Below, in pieces: positions 42,301 to 51,180 of a DNA stretch of 64,000 bases. The notes under the pieces are model-generated. The model saw only the letters and a program-made list of their open reading frames with translations. It did not search any database and had not been told where the DNA came from. Every line of letters begins with the position of its first letter. The stretch's first letter is position 1. This DNA comes from Mucilaginibacter sp. L196 (GTDB lineage Bacteria > Bacteroidota > Bacteroidia > Sphingobacteriales > Sphingobacteriaceae), in the NCBI RefSeq assembly GCF_009765905.1, contig NZ_LMUO01000011.1, positions 186,001 to 250,000 of the forward strand. The letters are read 5' to 3'. Both the position numbers and the translations under genes were made by a program.

Positions 42301-43044
42301 TTATTTTGACGAGGTTTTTAATGATCGCCCAGATAAAATAACAGCAGAACTATCGGATATATTTAGCTTCATATGATCAATGTAACCGCGGCCAACGTCT
42401 AATAAAGTATAGCCAGTCATGTTTGCTGTTACATTTTTAAAATTCATCATCGGAGATGCTTTCAAATCCGGCGACATTTCAAATATCACCTGCGATGAGT
42501 CGGATTGCGTTACATTTAGTGTGTCAAAATCTGGGCTATATGTTTCAACCTCAAGTCTTGATTTGCCTTTCAAACTAATGGTGAAATTTTTCTGCTTCAT
42601 TTTCTGCAGCTCAAAGTTAGTTTCAGTGCCATCTACAGCTAATAACTGTGGTGCAAATAACCGAACTAATACCTCGCTCTGCATCCAGTTTTTTTCGCCT
42701 TGGTTGTTGTATTTATTGTTAAATTTAAGGTAAAGTGTATCATTTTTTACATAGGCATTTACACTGTTTTCTTTATGGAAATTATGCCATTGTTTTAATA
42801 CCCTTACAGATGGGGTTGCACTTGGTTCAAATATTATATTAGTAACATTGCCGCCATCTATTTTGAGGTATTTATAGGGCTTTTCTAAAATTTTATCGTA
42901 ATTCCAGTACAGGTCATTTTTATCGCGTTTATTATATTCATTTTTAAATACCATGTTAGTTGCAAATACACTTATTACTACTAATACCATCATCGTAATT
43001 AAAATGAGGGTGCTCAGTTTCAGGGATATTTTTCTGCGGATCAT
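42301..43044 (-). CDS. Membrane-anchored GIN/DUF2807-like protein
   Basis: A 247-residue protein with one N-terminal membrane helix (about 12-30). The rest is a beta-rich domain with repeated short strands and DSSQV/DSSAV turns (ISLKGKSRLEVET, LNVTQSDSSQVIF, LNISDSSAVILSG), like the adhesin-head GIN (DUF2807) fold. It probably faces the periplasm. It is the last gene of the ABC-GntR operon, 2 bases after the regulator, so it may be a sensor or target of that unit; the role is unknown. Confidence 0.65.
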   Translation of the reverse strand: MIRRKISLKLSTLILITMMVLVVISVFATNMVFKNEYNKRDKNDLYWNYDKILEKPYKYLKIDGGNVTNIIFEPSATPSVRVLKQWHNFHKENSVNAYVKNDTLYLKFNNKYNNQGEKNWMQSEVLVRLFAPQLLAVDGTETNFELQKMKQKNFTISLKGKSRLEVETYSPDFDTLNVTQSDSSQVIFEMSPDLKASPMMNFKNVTANMTGYTLLDVGRGYIDHMKLNISDSSAVILSGRSLKTSSK

Positions 43045-43046
43045 GA

Positions 43047-43424
43047 TTATTTTTCTTTAAAATTTTGTTCGATAAATTTTTTGTAACGTGTTTCTATTTC
43101 TTCGGTAGATATATTTAGCAAATACATATTCCTGAATACAACAGAAAGCTCATTTTCAATAAACTGCTCTTTTCGGAAGGCTATTACCAGTTGTATTGCA
43201 TTAGCTTCGATAAAATAGCCTACCCCGCGTTTGTTAGTTATAATTTCATGCTGTTGTAAAAAATCATAAGCACGTTGTACTGTATTGGGGTTTACCTCAA
43301 TTGCTATGGCTAAATCCCTAATGCTTATAATTTTGCTGCCAAGCGGCCATTGCTTAAGCAATATTTGCTCACATACATATTCAGCTATCTGTAAATAAAT
43401 TGCTTGTCCTTCTCTAAAATCCAT
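43047..43424 (-). CDS. GntR-family transcriptional regulator (YtrA type)
   Basis: A 125-residue regulator. The winged helix-turn-helix has IYLQIAEYVCEQILLKQWPLG and AIAIEVNPNTVQRAYDFLQQHEII, followed by a short helical tail with no ligand-binding domain, as in the YtrA subfamily. Such regulators repress their own ABC operon until cell-envelope stress. It lies between the permease and the GIN-like gene with 1-2 base gaps. A candidate operator overlaps the operon start codon at 45076-45101. Confidence 0.9.
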   Translation of the reverse strand: MDFREGQAIYLQIAEYVCEQILLKQWPLGSKIISIRDLAIAIEVNPNTVQRAYDFLQQHEIITNKRGVGYFIEANAIQLVIAFRKEQFIENELSVVFRNMYLLNISTEEIETRYKKFIEQNFKEK

Positions 43425-43425
43425 T

Positions 43426-44229
43426 CTAAATTTCTTTTTCCCTAAGCCTGATATAGGCTGTGATCCATAACACTGTCGGAATTATAAATAATATAGCTAC
43501 ATGCACTATGTTTGAAACATTTGAGGGCAATTCAAGAATCCCCAACCCGTTTCCTACTTTAATCCTTATATTGTTAAAAGGAGAAGCCATATCAACATTG
43601 ACAAAAGTGGCCTCGGCCAAAAACAGGTTCAAAAAAAAGATAATCGCTACGGCTCCGATATAAACTATAGCTGTTTTAATCGCACTTACTTTGTTAAAGT
43701 ATAATGATCCTACCATCATAGCACCCACAAAGTTTACATATATAGTGATTGATTCCTTTACAAAACTATCATTGAAGGTATAAAACTGTACCGCGTTATA
43801 CATTGCCTTATAAGTCGAGCTGTTTTTATCGAGCCCATTGTGATAGGCCATTACAAAAGAGGCATCCATCAATCTAAAAAAAACTAAAAACAAGCAGGGA
43901 AAACACACACCGATAATAAGCACGCCGCATAGCCATTTTTCAAAGGTGGATGCCGGCAGCGTGAGATAGGCAGAGCCGCTTGCATTGGTGCCAAAGTAGC
44001 CGAAAACGATAGACGATAAAAAGCAGCCACCCCCAAAAAAACACCATGCAAAAGTGAGGTTTTGAGCCAGATTCCATGCCTGCCATCCAAAAAAATGTAA
44101 TAAAGCCGAGTATATAACAAGCGTGGCTGCAAGTACTAGGCCGCATAGCCCAACCAATTGTACAGGCCGTTCCATAACGGTCTTCTTTAATAGTAACCCG
44201 AACCGTTTAAGTTCAAATATATTGTTCAT
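43426..44229 (-). CDS. ABC transporter permease-like membrane protein
   Basis: A 267-residue protein from the ATG at 44229 (MNNIFELKRFG), with about six membrane helices. The frame extends 19 codons further upstream, overlapping the ATPase gene, but the internal ATG follows the ATPase stop by 7 bases. It has no strong family signature; position after the ATPase and before YtrA-like GntR marks it as the membrane half of a YtrB-like exporter. Confidence 0.72.
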   Translation of the reverse strand: MNNIFELKRFGLLLKKTVMERPVQLVGLCGLVLAATLVIYSALLHFFGWQAWNLAQNLTFAWCFFGGGCFLSSIVFGYFGTNASGSAYLTLPASTFEKWLCGVLIIGVCFPCLFLVFFRLMDASFVMAYHNGLDKNSSTYKAMYNAVQFYTFNDSFVKESITIYVNFVGAMMVGSLYFNKVSAIKTAIVYIGAVAIIFFLNLFLAEATFVNVDMASPFNNIRIKVGNGLGILELPSNVSNIVHVAILFIIPTVLWITAYIRLREKEI

Positions 44230-44236
44230 AGCTGGT

Positions 44237-45076
44237 TTAGTTAGATGAAAATAGCTGTTTTGCAATGGCTGGATTTTCTGTAACACCGGTAAAAAGTTGT
44301 TCCAGATTTAATTTGGAATCCTCCGCATAAATGTTTTCCATTACTACGGCAGTTCCTTTAAGTGCTTTTTCTTCGTAAAGTATTTTAGCGTCTACAGGTA
44401 TTTCTGTTACTGTTTTAAAACATAGCTTATTGCATATGCTGGCAACAGAAGCATGTAATAGTAGGTCGCCATTATCCACTATTATTACATTATCTATCAT
44501 GTTTTCAAGGTCGCGTACCTGGTGTGTGGATATGAAAATGATCCTGTCATCAAACATTACCGATGCGATGAGCTTTCTGAATTGTGTTTTTGATGGGATG
44601 TCAAGCCCATTGGTGGGTTCATCCATCAACAGCACTTTGGTATTACAGGCCAGCGCAAAGGCTATCACGAATTTTTTCTGCTGCCCAAATGATAGTTTAT
44701 TGAGTTTGCCATCAACGCTTACTTCCAAATCGTTGAGGTAGGTGTGGAAATTATCTTCGTTAAATTCAGGATAAAATGGAGCGAACAGGTTTTTGTATTG
44801 TTTTATGGTTAAAGATGGAACAAATACATCTTCAGGAATATAATATATGGTTTGTAAAAAGGAAGGCTGTCTTTTTTGAGGCGTCATTCCATTTATAAGG
44901 ATACTCCCCTCGGCAGGAAACAATGTACCAACCATGTTTTTTAACAACGTTGATTTACCCGCTCCATTTTTGCCAAACAAACCATAAATACGACCTTGGT
45001 TGATGGTTAACGAAAGATTTTTGTATAATAGCTTTTTACTGGTATAGCCAAAAGATAAATTATTAAATTCTATCAT
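44237..45076 (-). CDS. ABC transporter ATP-binding protein (YtrB-like)
   Basis: A 279-residue ATPase. Walker A is LFGKNGAGKST near 34-44, Walker B KVLLMDEP near 144-151, and the signature reads LSFGQQKKF in place of LSGGQ. STHQVRDL holds the switch histidine. The C-terminal 70 residues resemble the extension of Bacteroidota/Firmicutes drug-exporter ATPases. It is the first gene of a four-gene operon with its own consensus promoter 26 bases upstream. Confidence 0.88.
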   Translation of the reverse strand: MIEFNNLSFGYTSKKLLYKNLSLTINQGRIYGLFGKNGAGKSTLLKNMVGTLFPAEGSILINGMTPQKRQPSFLQTIYYIPEDVFVPSLTIKQYKNLFAPFYPEFNEDNFHTYLNDLEVSVDGKLNKLSFGQQKKFVIAFALACNTKVLLMDEPTNGLDIPSKTQFRKLIASVMFDDRIIFISTHQVRDLENMIDNVIIVDNGDLLLHASVASICNKLCFKTVTEIPVDAKILYEEKALKGTAVVMENIYAEDSKLNLEQLFTGVTENPAIAKQLFSSN

Positions 45077-45101
45077 AGTGTATTAGTTAAGTAGTACACT
45101 A
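45076..45101. promoter_or_regulatory. Candidate GntR operator overlapping the operon start
   Basis: TAGTGTA (45076-45082) and TACACTA (45095-45101) are perfect 7-base inverted arms 12 bases apart, between the -7 element and the start codon of the ABC ATPase gene. The position would allow repression by the operon's own GntR protein. Confidence 0.6.
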
Positions 45102-45132
45102 CAAAGGTAAATTCATTTTTTATTATTCCAAA
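45102..45132 (-). promoter_or_regulatory. Consensus Bacteroidota promoter of the ABC-GntR operon
   Basis: On the minus strand TTTG (45129-45132), exactly 19 bases of spacer, then TACCTTTG (45102-45109): a full match to TTTG-N19-TAnnTTTG. The start codon is only 26 bases downstream, so the leader is very short. Confidence 0.85.
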
Positions 45133-45231
45133 TAATTTCAAGAGTTATTTATTTGATTTGAAATTGACTTTTTGATTATACACTTATTTAGAAAGTTCAT
45201 CTTATTCTTATTTCTTTGTATAAAAAAACTC

Positions 45232-45693
45232 ATGTCAGTAACAACCGGCCAGGCCGCTCCACAATTCACGCTGTATTCATCAGGAGTAAAAGAAGTATCG
45301 TTATCAGATTATAAAGGCAAAAAAGTAATTATCCACTTTTTCCCTTTTGCGTTTACCGGTGTATGTACTACGCAGCTGTGCACCATGCGCGATAACTTTG
45401 GTTACTATGATGGTTTAAACGCGGTGGTATTAGGTATCTCGGTTGATTCTCCTTTCACACTGGCTAAGTTTAAAGAAGAGAACAACTACCAGTTTGATCT
45501 TTTATCTGATTTTAACAAAGAAGTTTCAGCTGCTTACGGTGCTTTATACGATACTTTTGCCTTTGGATTGAAGGGTGTATCTAAACGCGCAGCTTTTGTA
45601 ATCGACGAAAATCAGCAAATTATATATGCAGAGGTGCTTGAAAATGCAGGTGAATTACCTGATTTTGCAGCCATTGCAGAAATTGTAAAGTAA
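45232..45693 (+). CDS. Peroxiredoxin (BCP/AhpE-like)
   Basis: A 153-residue thioredoxin-fold peroxidase. The peroxidatic Cys45 is in FTGVCTTQL and a second cysteine, Cys50, lies five residues on, as in BCP/PrxQ enzymes with a resolving cysteine on the same helix. The frame is open for 20 hydrophobic codons upstream, but MSVTTGQAAPQFTL at 45232 is the natural start. It diverges from the ABC-GntR operon. Confidence 0.88.
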   Translation: MSVTTGQAAPQFTLYSSGVKEVSLSDYKGKKVIIHFFPFAFTGVCTTQLCTMRDNFGYYDGLNAVVLGISVDSPFTLAKFKEENNYQFDLLSDFNKEVSAAYGALYDTFAFGLKGVSKRAAFVIDENQQIIYAEVLENAGELPDFAAIAEIVK

Positions 45694-45728
45694 TTTCAAA
45701 TTTTTATAGCGGATTAAAATAAAAATTC

Positions 45729-45736
45729 TATTTTTG
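45729..45736 (+). promoter_or_regulatory. Candidate -7 element of the tRNA-Arg gene
   Basis: TATTTTTG matches TAnnTTTG and lies 28 bases before the tRNA. No -33 match was seen at 19 bases. Confidence 0.45.
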
Positions 45737-45764
45737 CAGTCCGTTAAAAAAGCGAATGCTTTTC

Positions 45765-45838
45765 GCACTTGTAGCTCAATTGGATAGAGCACCTGACTAC
45801 GGATCAGGAGGTTAGGGGTTCGACTCCCTTCAAGTGCA
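45765..45838 (+). tRNA. tRNA-Arg (anticodon ACG)
   Basis: A complete 74-base cloverleaf. The acceptor stem GCACTTG pairs with CAAGTGC and is followed by discriminator A. The D arm is GCTC...GAGC, the anticodon stem CCTGA/TCAGG encloses loop CTACGGA (anticodon ACG), and the T arm contains GGTTCGACTCC. CCA is not encoded. ACG is probably modified to ICG to read CGU, CGC and CGA. Confidence 0.96.
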
Positions 45839-45904
45839 CAAAACAAAGGGTGTAACCCTTAAATGCATAAAAAAGGGTTCAACCTCCTTAATGCACAAAA
45901 TATC

Positions 45905-45935
45905 AAGCCTTTCAGTAATGTACCGGAAGGCTTTT
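45905..45935 (+). terminator. Terminator after the tRNA, just before adk
   Basis: AAGCCTT (45905-45911) pairs with AAGGCTT (45927-45933) and ends in a T run. It lies only 14 bases before the adk start, so adk transcription must begin within or before it, or read through it. Confidence 0.65.
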
Positions 45936-45949
45936 AATTTGATATAAGC

Positions 45950-46522
45950 ATGCTAAACTTAGTACTGTTCGGCCCGCCGGGAGCAGGTAAAGGCACCCAA
46001 TCACAAAAACTTATTGAAAAATATGGTTTGATCCATCTATCAACAGGCGATTTGCTGCGCGGCGAAATTTCGCAAGGCACAGAATTAGGCTTGGAAGCTA
46101 AAAAGCTGATGGATCATGGCGTATTAGTTCCTGATGAAGTGGTTATCGGTATGATAAGCAATAAGCTTGACGCTAATAAAGACGCTAAAGGCTTTATTTT
46201 TGACGGCTTCCCACGCACAGTTGCACAGGCTAGCGCTTTGGATGAGTTGTTAAAAACGAAAAGCTCAGCCATATCGGGGATGATCGCTTTAGAGGTTAAT
46301 GATGATGAGCTTGAACATCGTTTATTGCTTAGGGGAAAAGAATCGGGCAGGCCTGATGATGCTAACCCTGAAGTGATACGCAAACGTATTAAGGAATATA
46401 ATGATAAAACAGCACCGGTTGCTGATTTCTATAAAAACCAGAACAAATTTAAAAGCATAAACGGCATTGGATCAATCAGCGAAATTTTTGACGCTATTGC
46501 TGCTGTTGTTGACGCTTACTAA
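45950..46522 (+). CDS. adk: Adenylate kinase
   Basis: Converts AMP and ATP to two ADP. The 190-residue product has the P-loop [13 protein letters not shown] at 8-20, the AMP-binding [12 protein letters not shown], and [10 protein letters not shown]. The lid is the short form without zinc cysteines. The obg gene follows through a repeat-filled 98-base gap. Confidence 0.96.
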   Translation: MLNLVLFGPPGAGKGTQSQKLIEKYGLIHLSTGDLLRGEISQGTELGLEAKKLMDHGVLVPDEVVIGMISNKLDANKDAKGFIFDGFPRTVAQASALDELLKTKSSAISGMIALEVNDDELEHRLLLRGKESGRPDDANPEVIRKRIKEYNDKTAPVADFYKNQNKFKSINGIGSISEIFDAIAAVVDAY

Positions 46523-46532
46523 TTTTATTTAA

Positions 46533-46606
46533 CGTCCGTAAGTCGGAAAGTCCGCAAGTCAGAAAGCTCAAATTTTCTACTTCCGGACTTTCCGACTTTT
46601 GGACTA
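46533..46606. repeat. AAGTCGGAAAGTCC-family palindrome between adk and obg
   Basis: GTCCGTAAGTCGGAAAGTCC (46534-46553) faces CGGACTTTCCGACTTTTGGA (46584-46603); the 21-base arms differ at two positions. Additional AAGTCAGAAAG units lie in the loop. Confidence 0.8.
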
Positions 46607-46620
46607 AAAACTTTTCAAAA

Positions 46621-47625
46621 ATGTCTCAAGGTTCAAATTTTGTTGATTATGTGAAGATATGTTGCCGATCAGGGCACGGAGGGGCGGGATCTGCACATTT
46701 GCACCGTGATAAATTTACTGCTATGGGCGGCCCTGATGGCGGCGATGGCGGTAGAGGCGGCCACGTTATTGTAAAAGGTAACGCGCAGCTATGGACATTG
46801 CTTCATCTTAAATATCGTAAACACGTTATAGCCGGCGATGGCGAATCGGGTGGCAGTTCACAAAAAAGCGGCAAAACAGGTCGCGACGAAATTTTGGAAG
46901 TACCTTTAGGAACCATCGCCAAAAATGCCGAGACCGACGAGATATTATTTGAAATAACCCAGGATGGCGAAACCCGCATTTTGACCGATGGCGGTCGCGG
47001 TGGTTTAGGCAACTGGCATTTTAAAACTTCAACCTTTCAAACCCCGCGTTTTTCACAGCCCGGCGAAGACGGACAGGAACAGTGGAATGTACTGGAGCTG
47101 AAATTACTGGCTGATGTAGGTTTGGTTGGATTCCCGAATGCGGGTAAATCAACCTTGCTATCAGTAGTATCTGCCGCGAAGCCTGAAATTGCTAATTACG
47201 CTTTTACTACGCTTGTACCAAACTTAGGCATCGTAGCCTATCGCGATAATCGGTCATTTGTAATGGCTGATATTCCGGGAATTATTGAAGGTGCATCGCA
47301 AGGCAAAGGTTTAGGGATTCGATTCTTGAGGCATATTGAACGTAACTCAGTATTGTTATTTATGGTTCCGGCTGATACGACCCGTACCATAAAAGAGGAA
47401 TACGAAATATTGCTTAACGAGCTAAACGAATACAACCCGGAACTGATGCACAAACCACGTTTACTGGCCGTAACCAAATCGGACATGCTGGATGAGGAAT
47501 TGCAACAGGAAATGAAAAAGGAATTACCGGCAGATGTACCGGCAGTTTTTATATCATCAGTAGCTCAAAAGGGAATAAGCGAGCTGAAGGATATGTTGTG
47601 GACAGAGATCAACAAGGAAAGATAG
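46621..47625 (+). CDS. obgE: GTPase Obg/CgtA
   Basis: Ribosome-assembly GTPase. The 334-residue product has the glycine-rich Obg fold at 1-160 ([29 protein letters not shown]) and a G domain with [28 protein letters not shown] and TKSD. The variable C-terminal OCT domain is absent. It ends 8 bases from the stop of the convergent exopolysaccharide gene. Confidence 0.95.
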   Translation: MSQGSNFVDYVKICCRSGHGGAGSAHLHRDKFTAMGGPDGGDGGRGGHVIVKGNAQLWTLLHLKYRKHVIAGDGESGGSSQKSGKTGRDEILEVPLGTIAKNAETDEILFEITQDGETRILTDGGRGGLGNWHFKTSTFQTPRFSQPGEDGQEQWNVLELKLLADVGLVGFPNAGKSTLLSVVSAAKPEIANYAFTTLVPNLGIVAYRDNRSFVMADIPGIIEGASQGKGLGIRFLRHIERNSVLLFMVPADTTRTIKEEYEILLNELNEYNPELMHKPRLLAVTKSDMLDEELQQEMKKELPADVPAVFISSVAQKGISELKDMLWTEINKER

Positions 47626-47633
47626 TTTCCCGA

Positions 47634-49205
47634 TTATTTACTGGCGTAAAGCACATACTTGTTACCCAATTTCTGTTGGGTAAAATCTTTATATCCCGGG
47701 AAAAACTTCATAACTATATTGACTCTATCACCGGTATAATCCGCAGGTAATAGCATGTACAAAGGTCCTGCATGGCCATTGTAGGTATAATCGTCATAAT
47801 CAAATTTACTACCGGGTAATGGTGGGTCGAGGGTTATGATTCGATTGTGAGCTATTTCTAAGGGAAGATCAGCGGTAACGAAAACGAATATAGCGTTCTT
47901 GTTTTGCTCGTCGAGATTTAAGATATAGTTTAATGATGATTGATCGATGTATTCCTGGGCGATGCCCGATGCCCCCCTTGCACTGATGTTTTTATTAAAG
48001 ATGTATCCCTTAATCAGGAAGGAATAATTAGTAAAGATTAATACAATACATAAAATGCCAAAAGTTAATTGATAACGCACTTTAAGTTTACTAAGCAGGT
48101 AAATAATGCCCGGTACTATTAAAAGGCCGATGATACGGAAATGCCTACCCTCGTATGAAATTGTTAGTTGCTTTAAATAGGCTACACCAAAAAACAGTAT
48201 CGACACTAAATAAAATACTACTATAAATAACCTGTAATTATCTTTTGGTACATAACGGATAATGCAGGTTATCAATACTAAACTTATTAATGCCAGCAAT
48301 ATTAAAACCAATATAATATGCCCTGGCGTAAACATTGGGCTAAAGGTTGGATATAACATCCCATGCATAATATCATCAACCGAAAAACCGGAAACTAATG
48401 GTGAGGCCAAAGGGAAACCGAATGTTTGCCAGCTCAACTTAATGCCGTTTGACGCTGATGCCGGGCTTTGACCTTTGGATAGAAAAAAGATGTAAACACA
48501 TGCCAGCGATAATATGGCTGGTATAGCTATCCATATGCCGTTTTTTATTAGCCGTTGGGTATTAAGCCGATTACCAGCAGCCGATAAGCGCAAGTAAATG
48601 CATAACAGGCCTGCTGCGTATATCCATAAAAAGGATGATTTGCAAAAAAAACCCATCAAGCCCGATAAAAACACAAAGAGCAATAGCTTAATATCGGCTT
48701 TTCTAACCGAAGCGCAGCCATATAAAAACCAACCCTCGAACCCGAAAAGTAGAACCTCGCCACCATTATAAAAAACATAAGGTGCAACAAAGGCTTGCTG
48801 GCATGCAATAAATACAATGCTTAATGCAGCTATAATTGGTGTAAACCCTAATTTTTTAAAGAATACATAAAACCCGGCTAATCCTGATAATTCAAATAAT
48901 GTTATTGCAATTGCAGTAGCCCGGCCGGTATTTAAGCCGGATAGTATTTTTATTGAATAAGGTACAAGGTATTGCCCCGGCGACCACCAGGTTAGGAATT
49001 GAGAGGTATTTTTAGAAATGTCATCCTGATCTGGCGCTATTAACCTGTTAAAGCCGCCTCCCATTTGCATCGACCGCATCACCTGAAAACCATGGCTTGG
49101 ATCGGGGAAAATGGAGGGTGGATAAATAAATATCATTATACCCATAAGTGAGGTAATTACACCAACAGTTATAAGGATGATTTTATGTAAACTAATATTT
49201 TTCAA
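47634..49205 (-). CDS. Multi-pass membrane protein, probable GT-C-type glycosyltransferase
   Basis: A 523-residue protein with a first membrane helix (9-27), a loop with PDPSHGFQVM near 33-42 that may hold the catalytic aspartate of GT-C enzymes, about ten more helices and a soluble C-terminal part of about 120 residues. No named family is certain. It ends the exopolysaccharide operon, starts 14 bases after the acetyltransferase, and may transfer a sugar from a lipid carrier in the periplasm. Confidence 0.6.
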   Translation of the reverse strand: MKNISLHKIILITVGVITSLMGIMIFIYPPSIFPDPSHGFQVMRSMQMGGGFNRLIAPDQDDISKNTSQFLTWWSPGQYLVPYSIKILSGLNTGRATAIAITLFELSGLAGFYVFFKKLGFTPIIAALSIVFIACQQAFVAPYVFYNGGEVLLFGFEGWFLYGCASVRKADIKLLLFVFLSGLMGFFCKSSFLWIYAAGLLCIYLRLSAAGNRLNTQRLIKNGIWIAIPAILSLACVYIFFLSKGQSPASASNGIKLSWQTFGFPLASPLVSGFSVDDIMHGMLYPTFSPMFTPGHIILVLILLALISLVLITCIIRYVPKDNYRLFIVVFYLVSILFFGVAYLKQLTISYEGRHFRIIGLLIVPGIIYLLSKLKVRYQLTFGILCIVLIFTNYSFLIKGYIFNKNISARGASGIAQEYIDQSSLNYILNLDEQNKNAIFVFVTADLPLEIAHNRIITLDPPLPGSKFDYDDYTYNGHAGPLYMLLPADYTGDRVNIVMKFFPGYKDFTQQKLGNKYVLYASK

Positions 49206-49219
49206 CGAATAGTATTGTG

Positions 49220-49771
49220 TTAACTAATAACCCGATCGCGGATTTTAACCGCGGGATTTCCCTGATAAATGGAATAAGCCTCCAGGTTTTTGGTGGCGAT
49301 GGAGCCAGTTGTTAATACAGTATGCGTAGCAACAGTAATGCCCTGGTTAACTACTGCTTTGGCACCTATCCATGCGCCATCTTCCAAAATAATATTTCCT
49401 GTGATCAGATCGAATGTAGTTTTCTTATAGTTGTGACTACCCGTAAGCAGCATAGCACCTTGCGATATGCATACGTTTGAACCAATGGTTATTGGAACTA
49501 AACAATCAATCCAAACATCTTCACCTATCCACGTATTATTACCAACTGTTAGATGCCAGGGATATTTCACACTTACGCCGGGTTTAATGGTTACGTTTTT
49601 ACCTATTTTCGCGCCAAATAAACGAAGTACAGCAACCTTAAAGCTATTTATTGGAAGTAAGCCGGTTTTAAAAAAAACAGTATTTACATAATGCCATAAT
49701 ACTCTTTTTACAGCACCTCCGCCGGGACTAAACGGATGGTTATTATACGTTGAAAGATCAGTTTGCTGCAT
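49220..49771 (-). CDS. WcaF-like acetyltransferase (left-handed beta-helix)
   Basis: A 183-residue hexapeptide-repeat acyltransferase. Repeats run from about 65 to 165 (IGKNVTIKPGVSVKYP, VGNNTWIGEDVWID, IGSNVCISQGAMLLTGSHNY), with the catalytic histidine in GSHNYKKTTFD. It resembles colanic-acid WcaF and probably O-acetylates a polysaccharide sugar. Its first 14 bases overlap the end of the GT2-exosortase gene. Confidence 0.88.
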   Translation of the reverse strand: MQQTDLSTYNNHPFSPGGGAVKRVLWHYVNTVFFKTGLLPINSFKVAVLRLFGAKIGKNVTIKPGVSVKYPWHLTVGNNTWIGEDVWIDCLVPITIGSNVCISQGAMLLTGSHNYKKTTFDLITGNIILEDGAWIGAKAVVNQGITVATHTVLTTGSIATKNLEAYSIYQGNPAVKIRDRVIS

Positions 49772-51179
49772 GTTTTTTATTGGGATTAACAGGCTCTCTC
49801 ATCCAAAAATAAATACTTATGGCTATAATCAGGTAAATAACAAAGTTAAATATGGTATGATGGTCTAAAGTAGTGGTACCAGCCTTGGTTCCGTATACCG
49901 CGAGGAACATAAAACGCAGTATATTTAAAAATTGTAGTATCAATATGCCTGTAATAATGAATATTACTTTAGCTTTTAATGTTTTGGGGTAAGCAATAAC
50001 AAATGCTGTAAAAAAGCTGATAACGCCTAAGCCAAGACACTGGTAGACTACTTGTATTGAGCCGCGCCCGGCAACCAGCATAATATAGTTATCATGTATA
50101 GCGGTGAAGCCCATTAGATTTAACAGGCCGGTGCTGCAGTTTAATAAAACCATTCGCAGGGCTGTTATATAATCAAGATGGCTTGCTACAAATGAGATAT
50201 AATGCCTGCTGGTTGGCCTTGTTGCCGCAAACCAGTAAATGTTGAAGACGTAAAAAAGAATAAATAAAAACAGGAAGGTGAATATGAACTTTAAAGGGCT
50301 TAAACTTCCATTTGATTTCCGTTCAGGATATTTTTGATCGATGATCTCATCAATTTTAACATCAACCATCAGCCTGAACCAAAAGCCTTGCAGAAAGTGG
50401 AAGATGATACCATTTCGCCCATCCAAAATACCCAATTGAAAGAATATTCGGTACAAAAAGTAAATAGCCGGGCGGCTGTACCGAGGCATTTGCCACCAGA
50501 TTTGTTTAAGCCAAGCCGTACGCTCATCAGGCGAACCAAAGAACGCGGGTTTAACAGTTTGGGTGCGTATATTAAGCATGCGCTCTACCTCTTCCTGTGC
50601 AACCAGGTCGCTGTAGCGGTTGTGCTTGTCTATCCAAAATTTGATGCTGTTCTCCTTTAGGTTTTCTTCGAGGATATGGCCGTTCTTCCAAACAATAGTT
50701 TTACCAGGTACTACGAAACGATGATCCATGTTCTCGTTCAAATCAGAGTATCCTTTACCGAACCTGATCATTTTTAGCAGGTAGATGGGATAATAGCCGC
50801 CGTGTTTTAGCCATCTACCTTTAAAAAAATTCTTACGGTTAAAGTAGATGCCATCTACACCGGCATAATCCTCATCCTTAAAATCAAGCAGGCGTTGTTT
50901 TAATTCGGGGGTAACAATTTGGTCGGCATCCAGGCAAATTACCCAGGGTGTTTTGATGTCGAAGTTTCTAAGTGCGAAATCCCATTGTTTAGGATGATTC
51001 TCAAAAGGATTGGTTAAAACGTCGGCATTAAATTCTTTCGCGATAGTAAGCGTACTATCAGTACTACCGGAATCAAGCATATAGATGGGTGCATTTAAAT
51101 CAGCTATTGATTCAAGCAAACGAGGCAGGTGAACTTCCTCGTTATAGGTAATTACAATAAATGAAAATGGGCTGCTCAA
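49758..51179 (-). CDS. GT2 glycosyltransferase fused to an exosortase-family protease
   Basis: A 473-residue fusion. Residues 1-285 are a GT-A family 2 glycosyltransferase (VITYNEEVHLPRLLESI at 9-25; DSGSTDS; metal-binding DAD at 84-86). From about 297 come at least seven membrane helices with the exosortase catalytic set: Cys381 in VVYQCLGLG, Arg422 in NILRFMFL and His440/441 in LDHHTIFN. Exosortases process C-terminal sorting tails and are linked to exopolysaccharide loci; XrtY-type systems occur in Sphingobacteriaceae. No target protein with a sorting tail was seen here. Confidence 0.85.
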   Translation of the reverse strand: MSSPFSFIVITYNEEVHLPRLLESIADLNAPIYMLDSGSTDSTLTIAKEFNADVLTNPFENHPKQWDFALRNFDIKTPWVICLDADQIVTPELKQRLLDFKDEDYAGVDGIYFNRKNFFKGRWLKHGGYYPIYLLKMIRFGKGYSDLNENMDHRFVVPGKTIVWKNGHILEENLKENSIKFWIDKHNRYSDLVAQEEVERMLNIRTQTVKPAFFGSPDERTAWLKQIWWQMPRYSRPAIYFLYRIFFQLGILDGRNGIIFHFLQGFWFRLMVDVKIDEIIDQKYPERKSNGSLSPLKFIFTFLFLFILFYVFNIYWFAATRPTSRHYISFVASHLDYITALRMVLLNCSTGLLNLMGFTAIHDNYIMLVAGRGSIQVVYQCLGLGVISFFTAFVIAYPKTLKAKVIFIITGILILQFLNILRFMFLAVYGTKAGTTTLDHHTIFNFVIYLIIAISIYFWMREPVNPNKKHAAN

Positions 51180-51180
51180 C

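Noticed and set aside
45765..45838. tRNA-Arg as an integration site for a genomic island.
   Set aside because: No integrase and no repeated tRNA 3' end was seen nearby; flanking genes are housekeeping.
45655..45846. A 63-codon minus-strand frame over the tRNA region.
   Set aside because: It is the antisense translation of tRNA-Arg; its GSRTPNLLIRSQVLYPIELQ peptide is a well-known artefact.
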